A stretch of DNA of 64,000 nucleotides from Mycobacteriaceae bacterium (lineage in GTDB: Bacteria; Pseudomonadota; Gammaproteobacteria; Burkholderiales; Burkholderiaceae_D). Below, one piece after another: positions 26,313 through 40,316 of this stretch. The notes beneath the pieces are model-generated. The model ran no database searches. It was not told the origin of the DNA and was given only the letters and a program-made list of their open reading frames with translations. Positions within the stretch are counted from its first letter, which is position 1; each line of letters opens with the position of its first letter. Where the stretch lies: NCBI GenBank assembly GCA_903970145.1, contig CAJCHO010000064.1:27975-91974 (forward strand), read 5' to 3'. A program made the translations under genes and the position numbers.

Positions 26313-28612
26313 AGCCAGTCGAACATCCGTCGCAAGCAATCCTCGGTAAGCGCCTTATGGCGTTTGCCGCAGCCTTGCTCGCCTCCTTCCTGTCGGTCGC
26401 CGCGCTCGCACAGAGCAACACGATTGAGTCGATTACCTCGACGCAGGTGGGGCCGAACGTCGTGGTGAGGCTGCAGCTCTCGGCGCCGCCCGCCAATCCG
26501 CCAGCTGGTTTCGCAGTCGCGACGCCACCACGCATCGCGCTGGATCTGGTTGGTACTTCCAACGGTATCGGCAAGAGCGCAATCGAGAGCAACACGGGCG
26601 ATTTGCGCAATATCAACGTCGTTCAGGCAGGCGATCGCACGCGCGTCGTGTTCAACCTCAAGCGCATGGTCAACTACTCGACGACCATCGACGGCAAGAG
26701 CCTGCTGGTAACGCTCACCCCAGGAACTCCCGATTCGTCCGTCGTGGCCCAGAACACCAGCCGCTTTGCCGAACCCGGCATTGGTACCAATTCGCACGCC
26801 CTGCGTGACATCGATTTCCGCCGCGGTCCGGATGGCGAAGGCCGCGTGATTGTCGATCTGTCGGACAGCCAGACTGGCATCGACATCAAGACCCAGGGTT
26901 CGACCATCGTCGTAGATTTCCTCAATACCGTGCTGCCGGACAATCTGCGCCGCCGCCTCGAAGTGGGCGACTTCGCGACACCGATCCAGTCCATCAATAC
27001 CTTCACTCAGGGCGACACGACGCGTCTCGTCATCGAGCCGCACGGCCTGTGGGAACACAACGCCTACCAGACTGAGAACCGTCTGGTAGTCGAAGTCAAA
27101 CCCGTCAAGGAAGACCCGAACAAGCTCTTCCAGGGCTCGCGTCAGGGCTATCAGGGCGAGCGCCTGTCGCTGAACTTCCAGAATGTTGAAGTTCGCTCCC
27201 TGCTGCAGGTGATCGCAGACTTCACCAACCTGAACATCATCACCAGTGACTCGGTGACCGGCAACCTGACCCTGCGCTTAAAGGATGTTCCGTGGGACCA
27301 GGCCCTTGCGATCATTCTCCAGACCAAGGGTCTGGACATGCGCAAGAACGGTAATGTGATCCTGGTGGCACCGCGTGACGAGTTGGCGACCAAGGAGAAG
27401 CTCGAACTCGAAGCCCGCTCCCAGATCAACGACCTCGAGCCGCTGCGCAGTGAGGTCTTCCAGCTGAACTACCAGCGCGCCGATGCAATGCGGGCTTTCC
27501 TCAACGGCGACCCGGTTCCGGCACCTACCGGTACTGCTGGAGCGGCGACTGCGCCCGTTGTCAGCGGCACCAAGAACCCGGTTCTCTCCAAGCGTGGCTC
27601 GGCCTCGGCGGACCCGCGTACCAATCAGCTGTTTGTGCAGGACATCCCGAGCAAGCTCGACGAAGTCCGCAAGCTCCTGGCCCGTCTGGACGTGCCTAAT
27701 CGCCAAGTGCTCATCGAAGCCCGCGTGGTGGTAGCCGATGAAGGTTTCACGCGTGAAATCGGTAACCGCCTGGGCTACTACAACGTCAACCCCAATGGCG
27801 TTGGCATCGGCAACACCGGGCTGCGCACCAATGTGACGGGTAACATTGCCGCGCAACCGTGGTACACAACCGGCTACGGCACCGCCAGCGGCACCTACCC
27901 CCAGGGCTTTAACTTCGTGCCTGGGCAGACGACAAAGAGCTGTCCGCAATGGTGGATCAACTGTCTGACAGGAACGCTGACAGCCCAGCAGCTGCAACCG
28001 CAGATCTCGACCAATACGCCTTTCGTGAGCCTGCCCGCAGGTGGAACAGCAACCCCGGGATCGATTGCCCTGTCGCTGTTCCGAAGTGGTTCCTCGCAAT
28101 TCCTGAGCCTCGAGTTGTCGGCTCTTGAGCAGGACAACCACGGCAAGGTGATCTCCAGCCCACGCGTGGTAACGGGCGATCAGGTCAAGGCGATCATCGA
28201 ACAAGGTACCGAGCTGCCCTATCAGGCTGCCACCAGCAGCGGTGCGACAAGCGTGCAGTTCCAGAAGGCCAACCTGAAGCTTGAAGTCACCCCGCAGATC
28301 ACGCCTGAAGGCAACATCATCCTGACGGTCGATGTGACCGATGACAGCGTGGGTCAGCAAACGGCAGCCGGCTATGCGATCGACACCAAGCACGTCAACA
28401 CGCAGGTGCTGGTCGAGAACGGCGGCACGGTGGTGCTGGGCGGAATCTATGAGTTGACCGACCGGGATGACGTCAACAAGATCCCGCTGCTGGGTGATAT
28501 CCCCTACCTCGGCTACTTCTTCAAGCAGACGACCCGGACCTACCAGAAGACCGAACTGCTGATCTTCGTAACACCCAAGGTCCTCAACGAGAAGCTCAAT
28601 AGCGTGAATTAA
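26309..28612 (+). CDS. pilQ: Type IV pilus secretin PilQ
   Basis: A 767-residue outer-membrane secretin through which the pilus exits. A signal peptide (FAAALLASFLSVAALAQ) is followed by AMIN-type domains (about residues 35-260) that bind the cell wall. A secretin/TonB short domain carries LNFQNVEVRSLLQVIADFT, an N1-like domain follows, and the C-terminal secretin gate has ALEQDNHGKVISSPRVVT, then VENGGTVVLGGIYEL and IPLLGDIPYLGYFFK. A Gly/Tyr/Thr-rich insertion at about residues 495-590 contains two cysteines (KSCPQWWINC). An intrinsic terminator follows. Confidence 0.97.
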   Translation: MKPVEHPSQAILGKRLMAFAAALLASFLSVAALAQSNTIESITSTQVGPNVVVRLQLSAPPANPPAGFAVATPPRIALDLVGTSNGIGKSAIESNTGDLRNINVVQAGDRTRVVFNLKRMVNYSTTIDGKSLLVTLTPGTPDSSVVAQNTSRFAEPGIGTNSHALRDIDFRRGPDGEGRVIVDLSDSQTGIDIKTQGSTIVVDFLNTVLPDNLRRRLEVGDFATPIQSINTFTQGDTTRLVIEPHGLWEHNAYQTENRLVVEVKPVKEDPNKLFQGSRQGYQGERLSLNFQNVEVRSLLQVIADFTNLNIITSDSVTGNLTLRLKDVPWDQALAIILQTKGLDMRKNGNVILVAPRDELATKEKLELEARSQINDLEPLRSEVFQLNYQRADAMRAFLNGDPVPAPTGTAGAATAPVVSGTKNPVLSKRGSASADPRTNQLFVQDIPSKLDEVRKLLARLDVPNRQVLIEARVVVADEGFTREIGNRLGYYNVNPNGVGIGNTGLRTNVTGNIAAQPWYTTGYGTASGTYPQGFNFVPGQTTKSCPQWWINCLTGTLTAQQLQPQISTNTPFVSLPAGGTATPGSIALSLFRSGSSQFLSLELSALEQDNHGKVISSPRVVTGDQVKAIIEQGTELPYQAATSSGATSVQFQKANLKLEVTPQITPEGNIILTVDVTDDSVGQQTAAGYAIDTKHVNTQVLVENGGTVVLGGIYELTDRDDVNKIPLLGDIPYLGYFFKQTTRTYQKTELLIFVTPKVLNEKLNSVN

Positions 28613-28640
28613 GCAGCGCCCGATCGGGACCAAGTCCAAA

Positions 28641-28672
28641 CGGGGTGGCGGAGCAATCCGCCACCCCGTTTT
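28641..28672 (+). terminator. Intrinsic terminator after pilQ
   Basis: Stem CGGGGTGGCGGA (28641-28652), loop GCAA, stem TCCGCCACCCCG (28657-28668), then TTTT. The 12-bp perfect stem lies 29 bases after the pilQ stop and separates the pilus operon from aroK. Confidence 0.85.
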
Positions 28673-28755
28673 CATTGAGCCCGGCACTGCCGGCGGTGCA
28701 CAGGCACTTCGCAGGCGGACAGCAAAGTTGGGAGCCCGAGGGATTAGAATGGCTT

Positions 28756-29334
28756 GTGAGCAATCCAACCTCCAACCTCTTTCTGGTAGGCCTGATGGGG
28801 GCCGGCAAGTCGACCGTGGGTCGTCATCTGGCCAAACGCCTGGGCAAGCGCTTTGTAGACTCTGACCGCGAAATCGAGTCGCGCACGGGCGTGTCGATTC
28901 CGGTCATCTTCGAGATAGAAGGCGAGGAAGGTTTTCGCCGGCGCGAAGCCTCGATCATCGAGGAACTCACGCGCGCCAGCGATGTGGTGCTCGCCACCGG
29001 GGGCGGCGCGATCACCCATGCACAGACCCGCCGCGTCTTGCGTGAACGCGGCTTCACGATCTACCTGTGTGCGGCGCTTGACGACCTCGTGGCAAGAACC
29101 CGGCATGACCGCCAGCGACCGCTGCTGCAGCAGGGAAATCGCCGCGAGAAGCTCGCCGAACTCTTGAATGCGCGCGATCCCTGGTACCGGGAAGTCGCGC
29201 ATCTGGTGGTGCTTACCGGGCGTCCTGGCGCCGATCGTGTCGCCGAGACGATCATCGCCGCACTCGAGGGCCACGGCGAGCCCTCGGCGAGTCTGGTGCC
29301 TGAAGCCATCCCCAACAGTGGCGGCAGCGCATGA
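28756..29334 (+). CDS. aroK: Shikimate kinase
   Basis: A 192-residue P-loop kinase of the aromatic amino-acid pathway. LVGLMGAGKSTVGRHLA holds the P-loop, FVDSDREIE the shikimate-binding Asp, and EGEEGFRRREASIIEEL, LATGGGAI and RDPWYREVA are also visible. I start at the GTG at 28756, which gives the usual short N-terminus; GAGGGA lies somewhat far upstream. The longer frame would include the pilQ terminator and is rejected. Its stop overlaps the aroB start (ATGA). Confidence 0.94.
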   Translation: MSNPTSNLFLVGLMGAGKSTVGRHLAKRLGKRFVDSDREIESRTGVSIPVIFEIEGEEGFRRREASIIEELTRASDVVLATGGGAITHAQTRRVLRERGFTIYLCAALDDLVARTRHDRQRPLLQQGNRREKLAELLNARDPWYREVAHLVVLTGRPGADRVAETIIAALEGHGEPSASLVPEAIPNSGGSA

Positions 29335-30446
29335 GACAAATCCCTGTCGAACTCGGCGAAGGTTCCTATCGCATCGATATCGCGGCCGGACTGCTTTGCG
29401 ACGCCAGCTGGTGGGCGAGCCAAGTCGCGGGCCGACAGGTCGCGATCGTCACTGACACCCGGGTCGCGCGCCATTACCTCGAGCCCCTAGCCAAGGTAGT
29501 TGGGCAGGCTGCGGACGGAATCGTCAAGATCGTGCTCGAGGCCGGCGAGCACAACAAGGACTGGAAAACGCTCGACGAGATCTTCGATGGGCTCCTGGCC
29601 GCGCGCTGCGATCGCAACACGATTCTGATCGCGCTCGGTGGCGGCGTGATTGGCGACATCGCCGGCTTTGCCGCGGCGAGCTTCATGCGCGGGATCGAGT
29701 TTATCCAGGTGCCGACTACCCTGTTGGCCCAGGTCGACTCGTCGATCGGCGGCAAGACCGGCATCAATCACGCACGTGGCAAGAACATGGTCGGCGCGTT
29801 CTACCAACCCCGTGCGGTGCTCATCGATCCGGCTACGCTAGCGAGCCTGCCGCCGCGTGAAGTAGCCGCCGGCGCTGCCGAAGTCATCAAACATGCGGCG
29901 ATCGCGAGTCGGCCCCACTTCGAGTGGCTCGAAGTACGCATCGAGGCGCTGATGGCGCTTGAAGCGGAAACCGTCGCCCAGGCCATCGAGGAGTCCTGTC
30001 GCATCAAGGCAGGCGTCGTCGCAGCTGATGAGCGCGAGGGCGGCGTGCGGGCCCTCCTCAACTTCGGCCACACCTTCGGGCATGCCATAGAAGCCGGCCT
30101 CGGATATGGCACCTGGCTGCACGGCGAAGCCGTGGCAGCCGGGATGGTGCAGGCGGCCGAGCTGTCGGTCTTGTGCGGACGGCTGGCGCGCTCAGACGCC
30201 CAGCGCCTGACTGAACTGATAGGGCGCGCCCGCCTACCCGTCCGCGCGCCGGATCTGGGCTGGCAGCGCTGGCAGGACCTGATGGCCGTCGACAAAAAGT
30301 CTCTCAGAGGTGCTCCGCGCTTCGTACTGCTCAAGGGCCTCGGCGCGGCCAGTCTTGAGGCCGTCGACGCGCAACTTGTAAAAAGGGCAATCGATGCGAA
30401 CATCGCTGAGACCAGGACGCCGGTTCGCGGGGAGTTGCTGCCGTGA
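29331..30446 (+). CDS. aroB: 3-dehydroquinate synthase
   Basis: A 371-residue enzyme of the shikimate pathway that needs NAD and a divalent metal. [13 protein letters not shown] binds the cofactor, [19 protein letters not shown] and [16 protein letters not shown] carry metal ligands and catalytic residues, and DKKSLRG lies near the C-terminus. It is coupled to aroK upstream and to dgt downstream by four-base overlaps. Confidence 0.97.
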   Translation: MRQIPVELGEGSYRIDIAAGLLCDASWWASQVAGRQVAIVTDTRVARHYLEPLAKVVGQAADGIVKIVLEAGEHNKDWKTLDEIFDGLLAARCDRNTILIALGGGVIGDIAGFAAASFMRGIEFIQVPTTLLAQVDSSIGGKTGINHARGKNMVGAFYQPRAVLIDPATLASLPPREVAAGAAEVIKHAAIASRPHFEWLEVRIEALMALEAETVAQAIEESCRIKAGVVAADEREGGVRALLNFGHTFGHAIEAGLGYGTWLHGEAVAAGMVQAAELSVLCGRLARSDAQRLTELIGRARLPVRAPDLGWQRWQDLMAVDKKSLRGAPRFVLLKGLGAASLEAVDAQLVKRAIDANIAETRTPVRGELLP

Positions 30447-31585
30447 CGCGCAAGTCGGGATCGACATCCGGTCTCGCGCCCTACGCTGCGCAAGCGGCGG
30501 GCAGCGCCGGGCGCCGCCACGCCGAGCCCACCAGCAGCACGCGCAATGACTTCCAGCGTGACCGCGACCGCATCGTTCATTCGACCGCGTTTCGCCGGCT
30601 TGAGTACAAGACCCAGGTGTTCGTCAATCATGAAGGCGACCTGTTCCGCACCCGTCTGACCCACTCTCTCGAAGTCGCCCAGATCGCGCGGTCGATTGCG
30701 CGCAACCTGCGCCTGAACGAGGACCTGGTTGAAGCGATCTCGCTGGCCCACGACCTGGGCCATACGCCATTCGGGCACGCCGGCCAGGACGCGCTCAATC
30801 TGTGCATGAAGAGCGCCGGGGGCTTCGAGCACAATCTGCAATCGCTGCGCGTGGTCGACGAACTCGAGGAACGCTATGGCGCCTTTAACGGCCTGAACCT
30901 GTGTTTCGAGACTCGCGAGGGTATTCTGAAACACTGCTCGATCAAACAGGCGCGCCTGCTCGGGGAAGTAGGCGCGCGTTTTCTGCAAAAGCGCCAGCCC
31001 TCGCTCGAAGCGCAGCTGGCCAATCTGGCCGACGAAATCGCCTACAACAACCACGACGTCGACGACGGGCTGCGCTCGGGCCTGATCACGCTTGACCAGA
31101 TCATGCAGATCGATCTTTTCGCGCGTCATTCCAGAGTCGTGGAAAAAGAGTTCCGCGATATCGCGCCGCGCCGCCTGATCCTCGAAACCGTCAGACGCAT
31201 GGTCAATTTCCTGATCGTCGATGTCATTGAGACCAGTTCCGCGCTGATCGCTGCGGCACAGCCGGCAGACCTGGCGGCCGTGCGCCTCGCGCCTCCCCTG
31301 ATTGCCTTTTCGACCGGCGCACGCACCGAGGCCAACGAGCTTAAGAAATTTCTTCACGACAATCTCTATCGCCACTATCGTGTGCAGCGCATGGCGACCA
31401 AGGCCCAACGTATCGTTACGGAGCTCTTTGACGCCTTTCATGCCGACGCGCGCCTGTTGCCCGGGGACTATCAGCGGAGTGACTCCAGCTCGCAGGCGCG
31501 CGCAATCGCCGATTACATTGCCGGCATGACCGACCGCTACGCGATGCGCGAGCACCGGCGGCTGTTCGCCGTTGACGAAATCTAG
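30443..31585 (+). CDS. dgt: dGTPase-like HD-domain nucleotide hydrolase
   Basis: A 380-residue deoxyguanosinetriphosphate triphosphohydrolase-like protein. Metal ligands are in [15 protein letters not shown] and [15 protein letters not shown], and further ligands in [34 protein letters not shown] is a family hallmark. It starts with GTG overlapping the aroB stop (GTGA). The order aroK-aroB-dgt is common in Burkholderiales and suggests one transcript. The exact dNTP preference cannot be read from the sequence. Confidence 0.94.
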   Translation: MTRKSGSTSGLAPYAAQAAGSAGRRHAEPTSSTRNDFQRDRDRIVHSTAFRRLEYKTQVFVNHEGDLFRTRLTHSLEVAQIARSIARNLRLNEDLVEAISLAHDLGHTPFGHAGQDALNLCMKSAGGFEHNLQSLRVVDELEERYGAFNGLNLCFETREGILKHCSIKQARLLGEVGARFLQKRQPSLEAQLANLADEIAYNNHDVDDGLRSGLITLDQIMQIDLFARHSRVVEKEFRDIAPRRLILETVRRMVNFLIVDVIETSSALIAAAQPADLAAVRLAPPLIAFSTGARTEANELKKFLHDNLYRHYRVQRMATKAQRIVTELFDAFHADARLLPGDYQRSDSSSQARAIADYIAGMTDRYAMREHRRLFAVDEI

Positions 31586-31633
31586 CCGCGCGCGCCTGGC
31601 TCCGAGTTCATTCACAAAAAGCGGATCCGGCCC

Positions 31634-32332
31634 TTGGCACGCTTGCAACGTCTCTATGTTCCGGGCCACGCCCAGCACGTGCTACAACGCTGTCGGCCCG
31701 ACGAATTGATTGCGCACGACGCCGGGGATTTCGATGCATTGCTCGACTGCCTTAACGCAGCGATGCGCGAGCAGGGCGTCGCCCTGCACGCCTATGCGCT
31801 GCTGCCCGAGCATTTTCACCTGCTCGGCACGCCCCGCTCCGCCCAGTCGATGTCGCTCGCAATGCAGGCACTTGGACGCCGCTATGTGCGCTACTTCAAT
31901 CGGCGCCATGGGCGCAGCGGCACGCTCTGGCAGACGCGCTACCGCTCGACGGTTCTCGAGGACCAGCCCTACGTATTGTCCTGCTATCGCTACATCGAGC
32001 AGAACGCCTGTCGTCGAGGTCTCGTCGATGACCCGCTCCACTACAGCTGGTCCAGCTACGCGCATCACGTGGGCAGCGTCAACTCGCCTGCCATCACCGA
32101 TCATCCGGTCTACTGGCAACTGGGCAATACCCCTTTTGAGCGGCAGCGGCGCTATCGCGAGCTGTGCGCAAGGTCGCCGGGACCGACGGAACTAGAGGCG
32201 ATTCGCAGCGCCACCTGGTTCGGGTGGGCGCTCGGCAGCCCGGAATTTCTGGCGCGCCTTGATCAAAATGCCAATCGGCGGACTCAGAAACTGGCGCGCG
32301 GCAGACCCCGTGGCGAAGGCGCCCCCATCTGA
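31634..32332 (+). CDS. REP-associated tyrosine transposase-like protein (RAYT, Y1 family)
   Basis: A 232-residue single-strand transposase of the IS200-like Y1 superfamily, RAYT type. The HxH metal motif is PEHFHLL (His60, His62) and the catalytic tyrosine is probably Tyr120 in CYRYIEQNACRRGLV. HGRSGTLWQTRYRS, then HYSWSSYAHH, are typical of the group. It starts with TTG at 31634, consistent with the family N-terminus (MARLQRLYVPGHAQHV). RAYTs are usually single copy and act on nearby palindromes. It is inserted between dgt and gltB, and an inverted repeat ending in AGGGTCA follows its stop. Confidence 0.9.
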   Translation: MARLQRLYVPGHAQHVLQRCRPDELIAHDAGDFDALLDCLNAAMREQGVALHAYALLPEHFHLLGTPRSAQSMSLAMQALGRRYVRYFNRRHGRSGTLWQTRYRSTVLEDQPYVLSCYRYIEQNACRRGLVDDPLHYSWSSYAHHVGSVNSPAITDHPVYWQLGNTPFERQRRYRELCARSPGPTELEAIRSATWFGWALGSPEFLARLDQNANRRTQKLARGRPRGEGAPI

Positions 32333-32334
32333 TC

Positions 32335-32383
32335 TGACCCTTATTATTATGTCCGTCCAGATGGGCCACATTAATTAGGGTCA
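32335..32383. repeat. Imperfect inverted repeat after the RAYT gene
   Basis: TGACCCT (32335-32341) is followed by TATTATTATG. The reverse complement of the right side reads TGACCCT (32377-32383) then AATTAATGTGG. An inner pair, GTCCAGATGG with its near complement, continues the symmetry. It starts 3 bases after the transposase stop, the place where this kind of element keeps its foldback target. Confidence 0.65.
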
Positions 32384-32471
32384 TATCAAGTGATTATTTC
32401 TTGTATGTCCTGCTGCGCTGCATTAGAGTCTATCCAGTGCGCCCTCGTTTCGGGACGTCATGGAGAATCCT

Positions 32472-37217
<4,746 letters not shown>

Positions 37218-37241
37218 GAACTCCACCGCACTCAACGACAT

Positions 37242-38702
37242 ATGGGCAAGATCTCTGGTTTTCTGGAACTCGATCGCATCGACGAAGCCGCCGAAGCGAT
37301 CCAGACGCGCAAGCACCACTATCGCGAGTTTGTGCTGCACCTCTCGGACGAAGAAGCCAAGCTGCAGGGCGCCCGCTGCATGGATTGTGGCGTGCCCTTT
37401 TGCCACACCGCCTGCCCGGTCAACAACATCATTCCCGACTGGAATGACCTGGTCTATCGTCAGGACTGGCGTGACGCGATCGATGTGCTCCACTCCACCA
37501 ACAATTTCCCGGAGTTCACCGGCCGTATCTGCCCGGCGCCCTGTGAGGCCGCCTGCACGCTTAACGTCAACTCCACTCCCGTGGGCATCAAGTCAATCGA
37601 ACACGCGATTGTCGACAAGGCCTGGGAGATGGGCTGGATCACTCCGCAAGCAGCCAGAATCAGCAGCGGCAAGCGCGTCGCCATAGTCGGTTCAGGGCCA
37701 GCCGGACTCGCCGCTGCGCAGCAGCTGGCGCGCGTCGGTCACGCCGTCGTGGTATTCGAGCGCAACGAATTGCCGGGTGGATTGCTGCGCTTTGGCATTC
37801 CGGATTTCAAGCTCGAGAAGAAGCAGATCGAGCGACGTATTGAGCAGATGCAGGCCGAGGGCGTTGAATTCCGCTGTTCCACAAATGTTGGTACCAACCT
37901 TAGCGTGGCAGACCTGTTAGCCGACTTTGATGCGCTCGTGGTTTGCGGCGGCGCCGAGATGCCGCGCGATCTGCAGGTACCTGGGCGCGATCTCGAGGGT
38001 GTGCATTTCGCGATGGATTTTCTGCCGCAACAGAATCGCGTCGTCGCCGGCAGGAAAGTGGCCGATCAGATTCTTGCAAGCGGCAAGCACGTGGTGGTAG
38101 TGGGTGGCGGCGATACCGGTTCGGACTGCGTGGGCACAAGCAATCGTCAAGGCGCGCTCAGTGTCACCCAGATCGAGCTCCTGCCGCAACCTCCGCAAGA
38201 GGAGGAGCGGGCAGTCGTCTGGCCCTACTGGCCCATCAAGCTGCGTACATCCTCGTCGCACGAGGAAGGCTGTGAACGGGCCTGGTCTCTGGCAACCAAG
38301 GAGATTCGCGCGGGTGAAGGACGTTCCCAAAAAAAGGTGCGTGCCCTGGTTCTGGTCGAGGTGGAATGGAAGCGCGACCCTGTCACGGGGGCCAATCGCA
38401 TGAGTGAGGTCGCAGGCAGTGAGCGCGAACTGCGCGCGGATCTGGTGCTGCTTGCGATGGGCTTTACCGGACCGCTCGAGTCTCCCCTGCTTGCCCAGCT
38501 CGGAGTCGAGCGAGATGCGCGCGGCAATCTGGCTGCCACGACCGACGGGGCGGACGCATATCGCACCTCACATCCGCGAATATTTGCCGCCGGGGACGTG
38601 CGGCGCGGCCAGTCTCTTGTCGTGTGGGCAATCCGCGAGGGGCGCCAGTGCGCGCGCGCCGTGGACCACGCACTCATGGGAAGCTCCAACTTGCCACGCT
38701 AG
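37242..38702 (+). CDS. gltD: Glutamate synthase (NADPH) small subunit
   Basis: A 486-residue flavoprotein that feeds NADPH electrons to GltB. Cysteine groups [17 protein letters not shown] and [11 protein letters not shown] bind the 4Fe-4S clusters. The FAD loop is [15 protein letters not shown], the NADPH loop [14 protein letters not shown], and the C-terminal FAD contact [18 protein letters not shown]. It follows gltB by 24 bases and is in the same transcript. Confidence 0.97.
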   Translation: MGKISGFLELDRIDEAAEAIQTRKHHYREFVLHLSDEEAKLQGARCMDCGVPFCHTACPVNNIIPDWNDLVYRQDWRDAIDVLHSTNNFPEFTGRICPAPCEAACTLNVNSTPVGIKSIEHAIVDKAWEMGWITPQAARISSGKRVAIVGSGPAGLAAAQQLARVGHAVVVFERNELPGGLLRFGIPDFKLEKKQIERRIEQMQAEGVEFRCSTNVGTNLSVADLLADFDALVVCGGAEMPRDLQVPGRDLEGVHFAMDFLPQQNRVVAGRKVADQILASGKHVVVVGGGDTGSDCVGTSNRQGALSVTQIELLPQPPQEEERAVVWPYWPIKLRTSSSHEEGCERAWSLATKEIRAGEGRSQKKVRALVLVEVEWKRDPVTGANRMSEVAGSERELRADLVLLAMGFTGPLESPLLAQLGVERDARGNLAATTDGADAYRTSHPRIFAAGDVRRGQSLVVWAIREGRQCARAVDHALMGSSNLPR

Positions 38703-38714
38703 CGGGACCCGGAA

Positions 38715-38966
38715 TTATCGCCTGGCAGCGAGCCGCTGCGCGTGCGTGCGCTCGGCGACAAGGTAGTCAATCACTTCACCCTGACTGGGCAAGCCGATGC
38801 TCAGCTTTAGCTGCGCAAGTGCATGCCTGGTCGAGATCCGGACGAGCACGTTGATGAAGGCCTTCTTCGGGGGTCGTCCGGGACGCCTGTCCGCACGAAC
38901 TGGAATCGTAGCGACACGCGCCAGCGAGTGCAGGAGTGGCTCATCGGGGGCTTTAGGCGCAGTCAT
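38715..38966 (-). CDS. Small basic protein, ribbon-helix-helix-like
   Basis: An 83-residue basic protein. The middle, FINVLVRISTRHALAQLKLS then SQGEVIDYLVAE, has the layout of a ribbon-helix-helix DNA-binding domain: a short strand, then two helices, as in CopG-type regulators. The Arg/Pro/Lys segment before it (RRPGRPPKK) resembles an AT-hook. No strong ribosome binding site is seen, and no toxin partner sits beside it. Convergent with gltD. Function unknown. Confidence 0.5.
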   Translation of the reverse strand: MTAPKAPDEPLLHSLARVATIPVRADRRPGRPPKKAFINVLVRISTRHALAQLKLSIGLPSQGEVIDYLVAERTHAQRLAARR

Positions 38967-39286
38967 CGGATCGATGTTCCTCGCGTAGGGCGCGCGCTAA
39001 CGCGCATCGGCCGGTCTGCTCTACCTAGCTACCTAGGCCCAATTCCTACCCGACACTAGGCCTCGCATCTAGCGAACCCGAGCTTACTGCTGTCATTACA
39101 AACGATCAGCCGATTTACGCAAGCGCTGCCCGTTCTGAATCGCAAATAGCGAATTCGCGCGATGTCACACGAGTTAACAAAATTTATAACTAGCTTGCGC
39201 AGGCGTGCGCCCAAGTACAGACGAATCGCGGTATATCTGTAGGCTCGTAGCGGCCACCCTTTCCGCCATTCTGACAATTTCGTTCC
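38967..39286. other. Gene-free region, partly AT-rich
   Basis: No gene is supported. It contains four CTAG tetranucleotides between about 39020 and 39075, including the near-tandem TACCTAGC-TACCTAGG, and an AT-rich patch near 39165-39195. The patch could hold the promoter of the small zinc-ribbon gene, but no clean -35/-10 pair was found. Confidence 0.45.
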
Positions 39287-39478
39287 ATGTGCCCGAACTG
39301 CAGCGCGCTGAACCAGGATCCGGACTTCACGCACTCCACCCTGAAGTGGCAGATGGAGGAGTTCGACCCTACTGCGACCGAAGCGCTGGGTGCAAAGGTG
39401 TTCGAGGTCTGTACGGTTTGCGGCGAGCGCTGGTACGATTCGCGCACACGCCACCGCTCGCCTGCGAAAAAACGCTGA
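39287..39478 (+). CDS. Small putative zinc-ribbon protein
   Basis: A 63-residue frame with CPNC at residues 2-5 and CTVCGERWYDSR at residues 42-53, a two-pair layout able to bind one zinc. The spacing and the Trp after the second pair look like a real zinc ribbon rather than chance. No clear ribosome binding site precedes the ATG. It ends 67 bases before apt on the same strand. Function unknown; I do not recognise a named family. Confidence 0.5.
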   Translation: MCPNCSALNQDPDFTHSTLKWQMEEFDPTATEALGAKVFEVCTVCGERWYDSRTRHRSPAKKR

Positions 39479-39545
39479 TTGCACAAGTCTGGGAGAAATC
39501 CACGCGGTACCTTAGAATCGGCGCTTGACTGATCCACAAGCTCCC

Positions 39546-40088
39546 ATGTCCGATTCAGCTGCGTATATCCGTGATCGCGTTCGAACCGTGCCAAACTGGC
39601 CGGCGCCGGGTGTGATGTTTCGTGACATTACGCCCCTGCTGTCCGACCCCCACACCTTCCGGATTCTCATCGACCTGCTCGCCGAGCGCTATGCCGGCAG
39701 ACCGATCGACTACGTCGCAGGCATCGACGCGCGCGGATTTATCCTCGGTTCGGTAGTCGCCTATAAGCTCGGTGCCGGGTTCATACCGGTGCGCAAAAAA
39801 GGCAAACTGCCTTTTGAAACGCTCGCCGAAGACTATCTCTTGGAGTACGGCAGTGCCAGTGTCGAGGTTCACAGCGACGCCTGCAAAAGCGGCGACCGCG
39901 TGCTCCTGATCGATGACCTGATTGCAACCGGCGGCACGATGCAGGCGGCGGCGCGCCTGATTACGCGCCTGGGGGCAACGATCATTGAGGCGGCCGCCAT
40001 CATCGACTTGCCGGAGTTGGGCGGCTCGTCGCGCTTGCGCGCCGAGGGACTTGAGGTCTTCGCTGTCTGCGAATTCGCGGGTCACTGA
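39546..40088 (+). CDS. apt: Adenine phosphoribosyltransferase
   Basis: A 180-residue type I phosphoribosyltransferase that salvages adenine to AMP with PRPP. The PRPP loop is [40 protein letters not shown] and [12 protein letters not shown] are family blocks. The ATG at 39546 gives the standard length; a TTG 21 bases upstream is possible, and no ribosome binding site decides between them. Confidence 0.95.
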   Translation: MSDSAAYIRDRVRTVPNWPAPGVMFRDITPLLSDPHTFRILIDLLAERYAGRPIDYVAGIDARGFILGSVVAYKLGAGFIPVRKKGKLPFETLAEDYLLEYGSASVEVHSDACKSGDRVLLIDDLIATGGTMQAAARLITRLGATIIEAAAIIDLPELGGSSRLRAEGLEVFAVCEFAGH

Positions 40089-40316
40089 CCCCCGTCTCGT
40101 CCCCTCCCGCCGCATAAAATGCTGCACCTGCGTCGACCGCGAACAACTCCCTATTGCAACGGCGCGTCACAAGCGCTATCAATGCTTAGCCGCATTGGAC
40201 CGCCCACAAAGTGGCTAAGCCAGGCGGTGTTCGCAGGCTTCAGCAAATGGTAATGTATCCGAAGGGGCGCGCATAAGAGGCCCCGAATTTTGCGGGTGAA
40301 GAAACCGAGGAGACCC

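Noticed and set aside
29801..31678. A 625-codon open frame on the minus strand antisense to aroB and dgt
   Set aside because: Both conserved genes on the plus strand account for the sequence; the antisense translation has no family features or start signals.
32401..32429. Promoter TTGTAT-N17-TAGAGT before gltB
   Set aside because: Spacing is right but both boxes match the consensus weakly; not strong enough to list as a feature.
40089..40316. Possible small gene or RNA between apt and the MFS transporter
   Set aside because: Only weak inverted repeats and a frame antisense to the transporter start; no start signal, conserved sequence or terminator.
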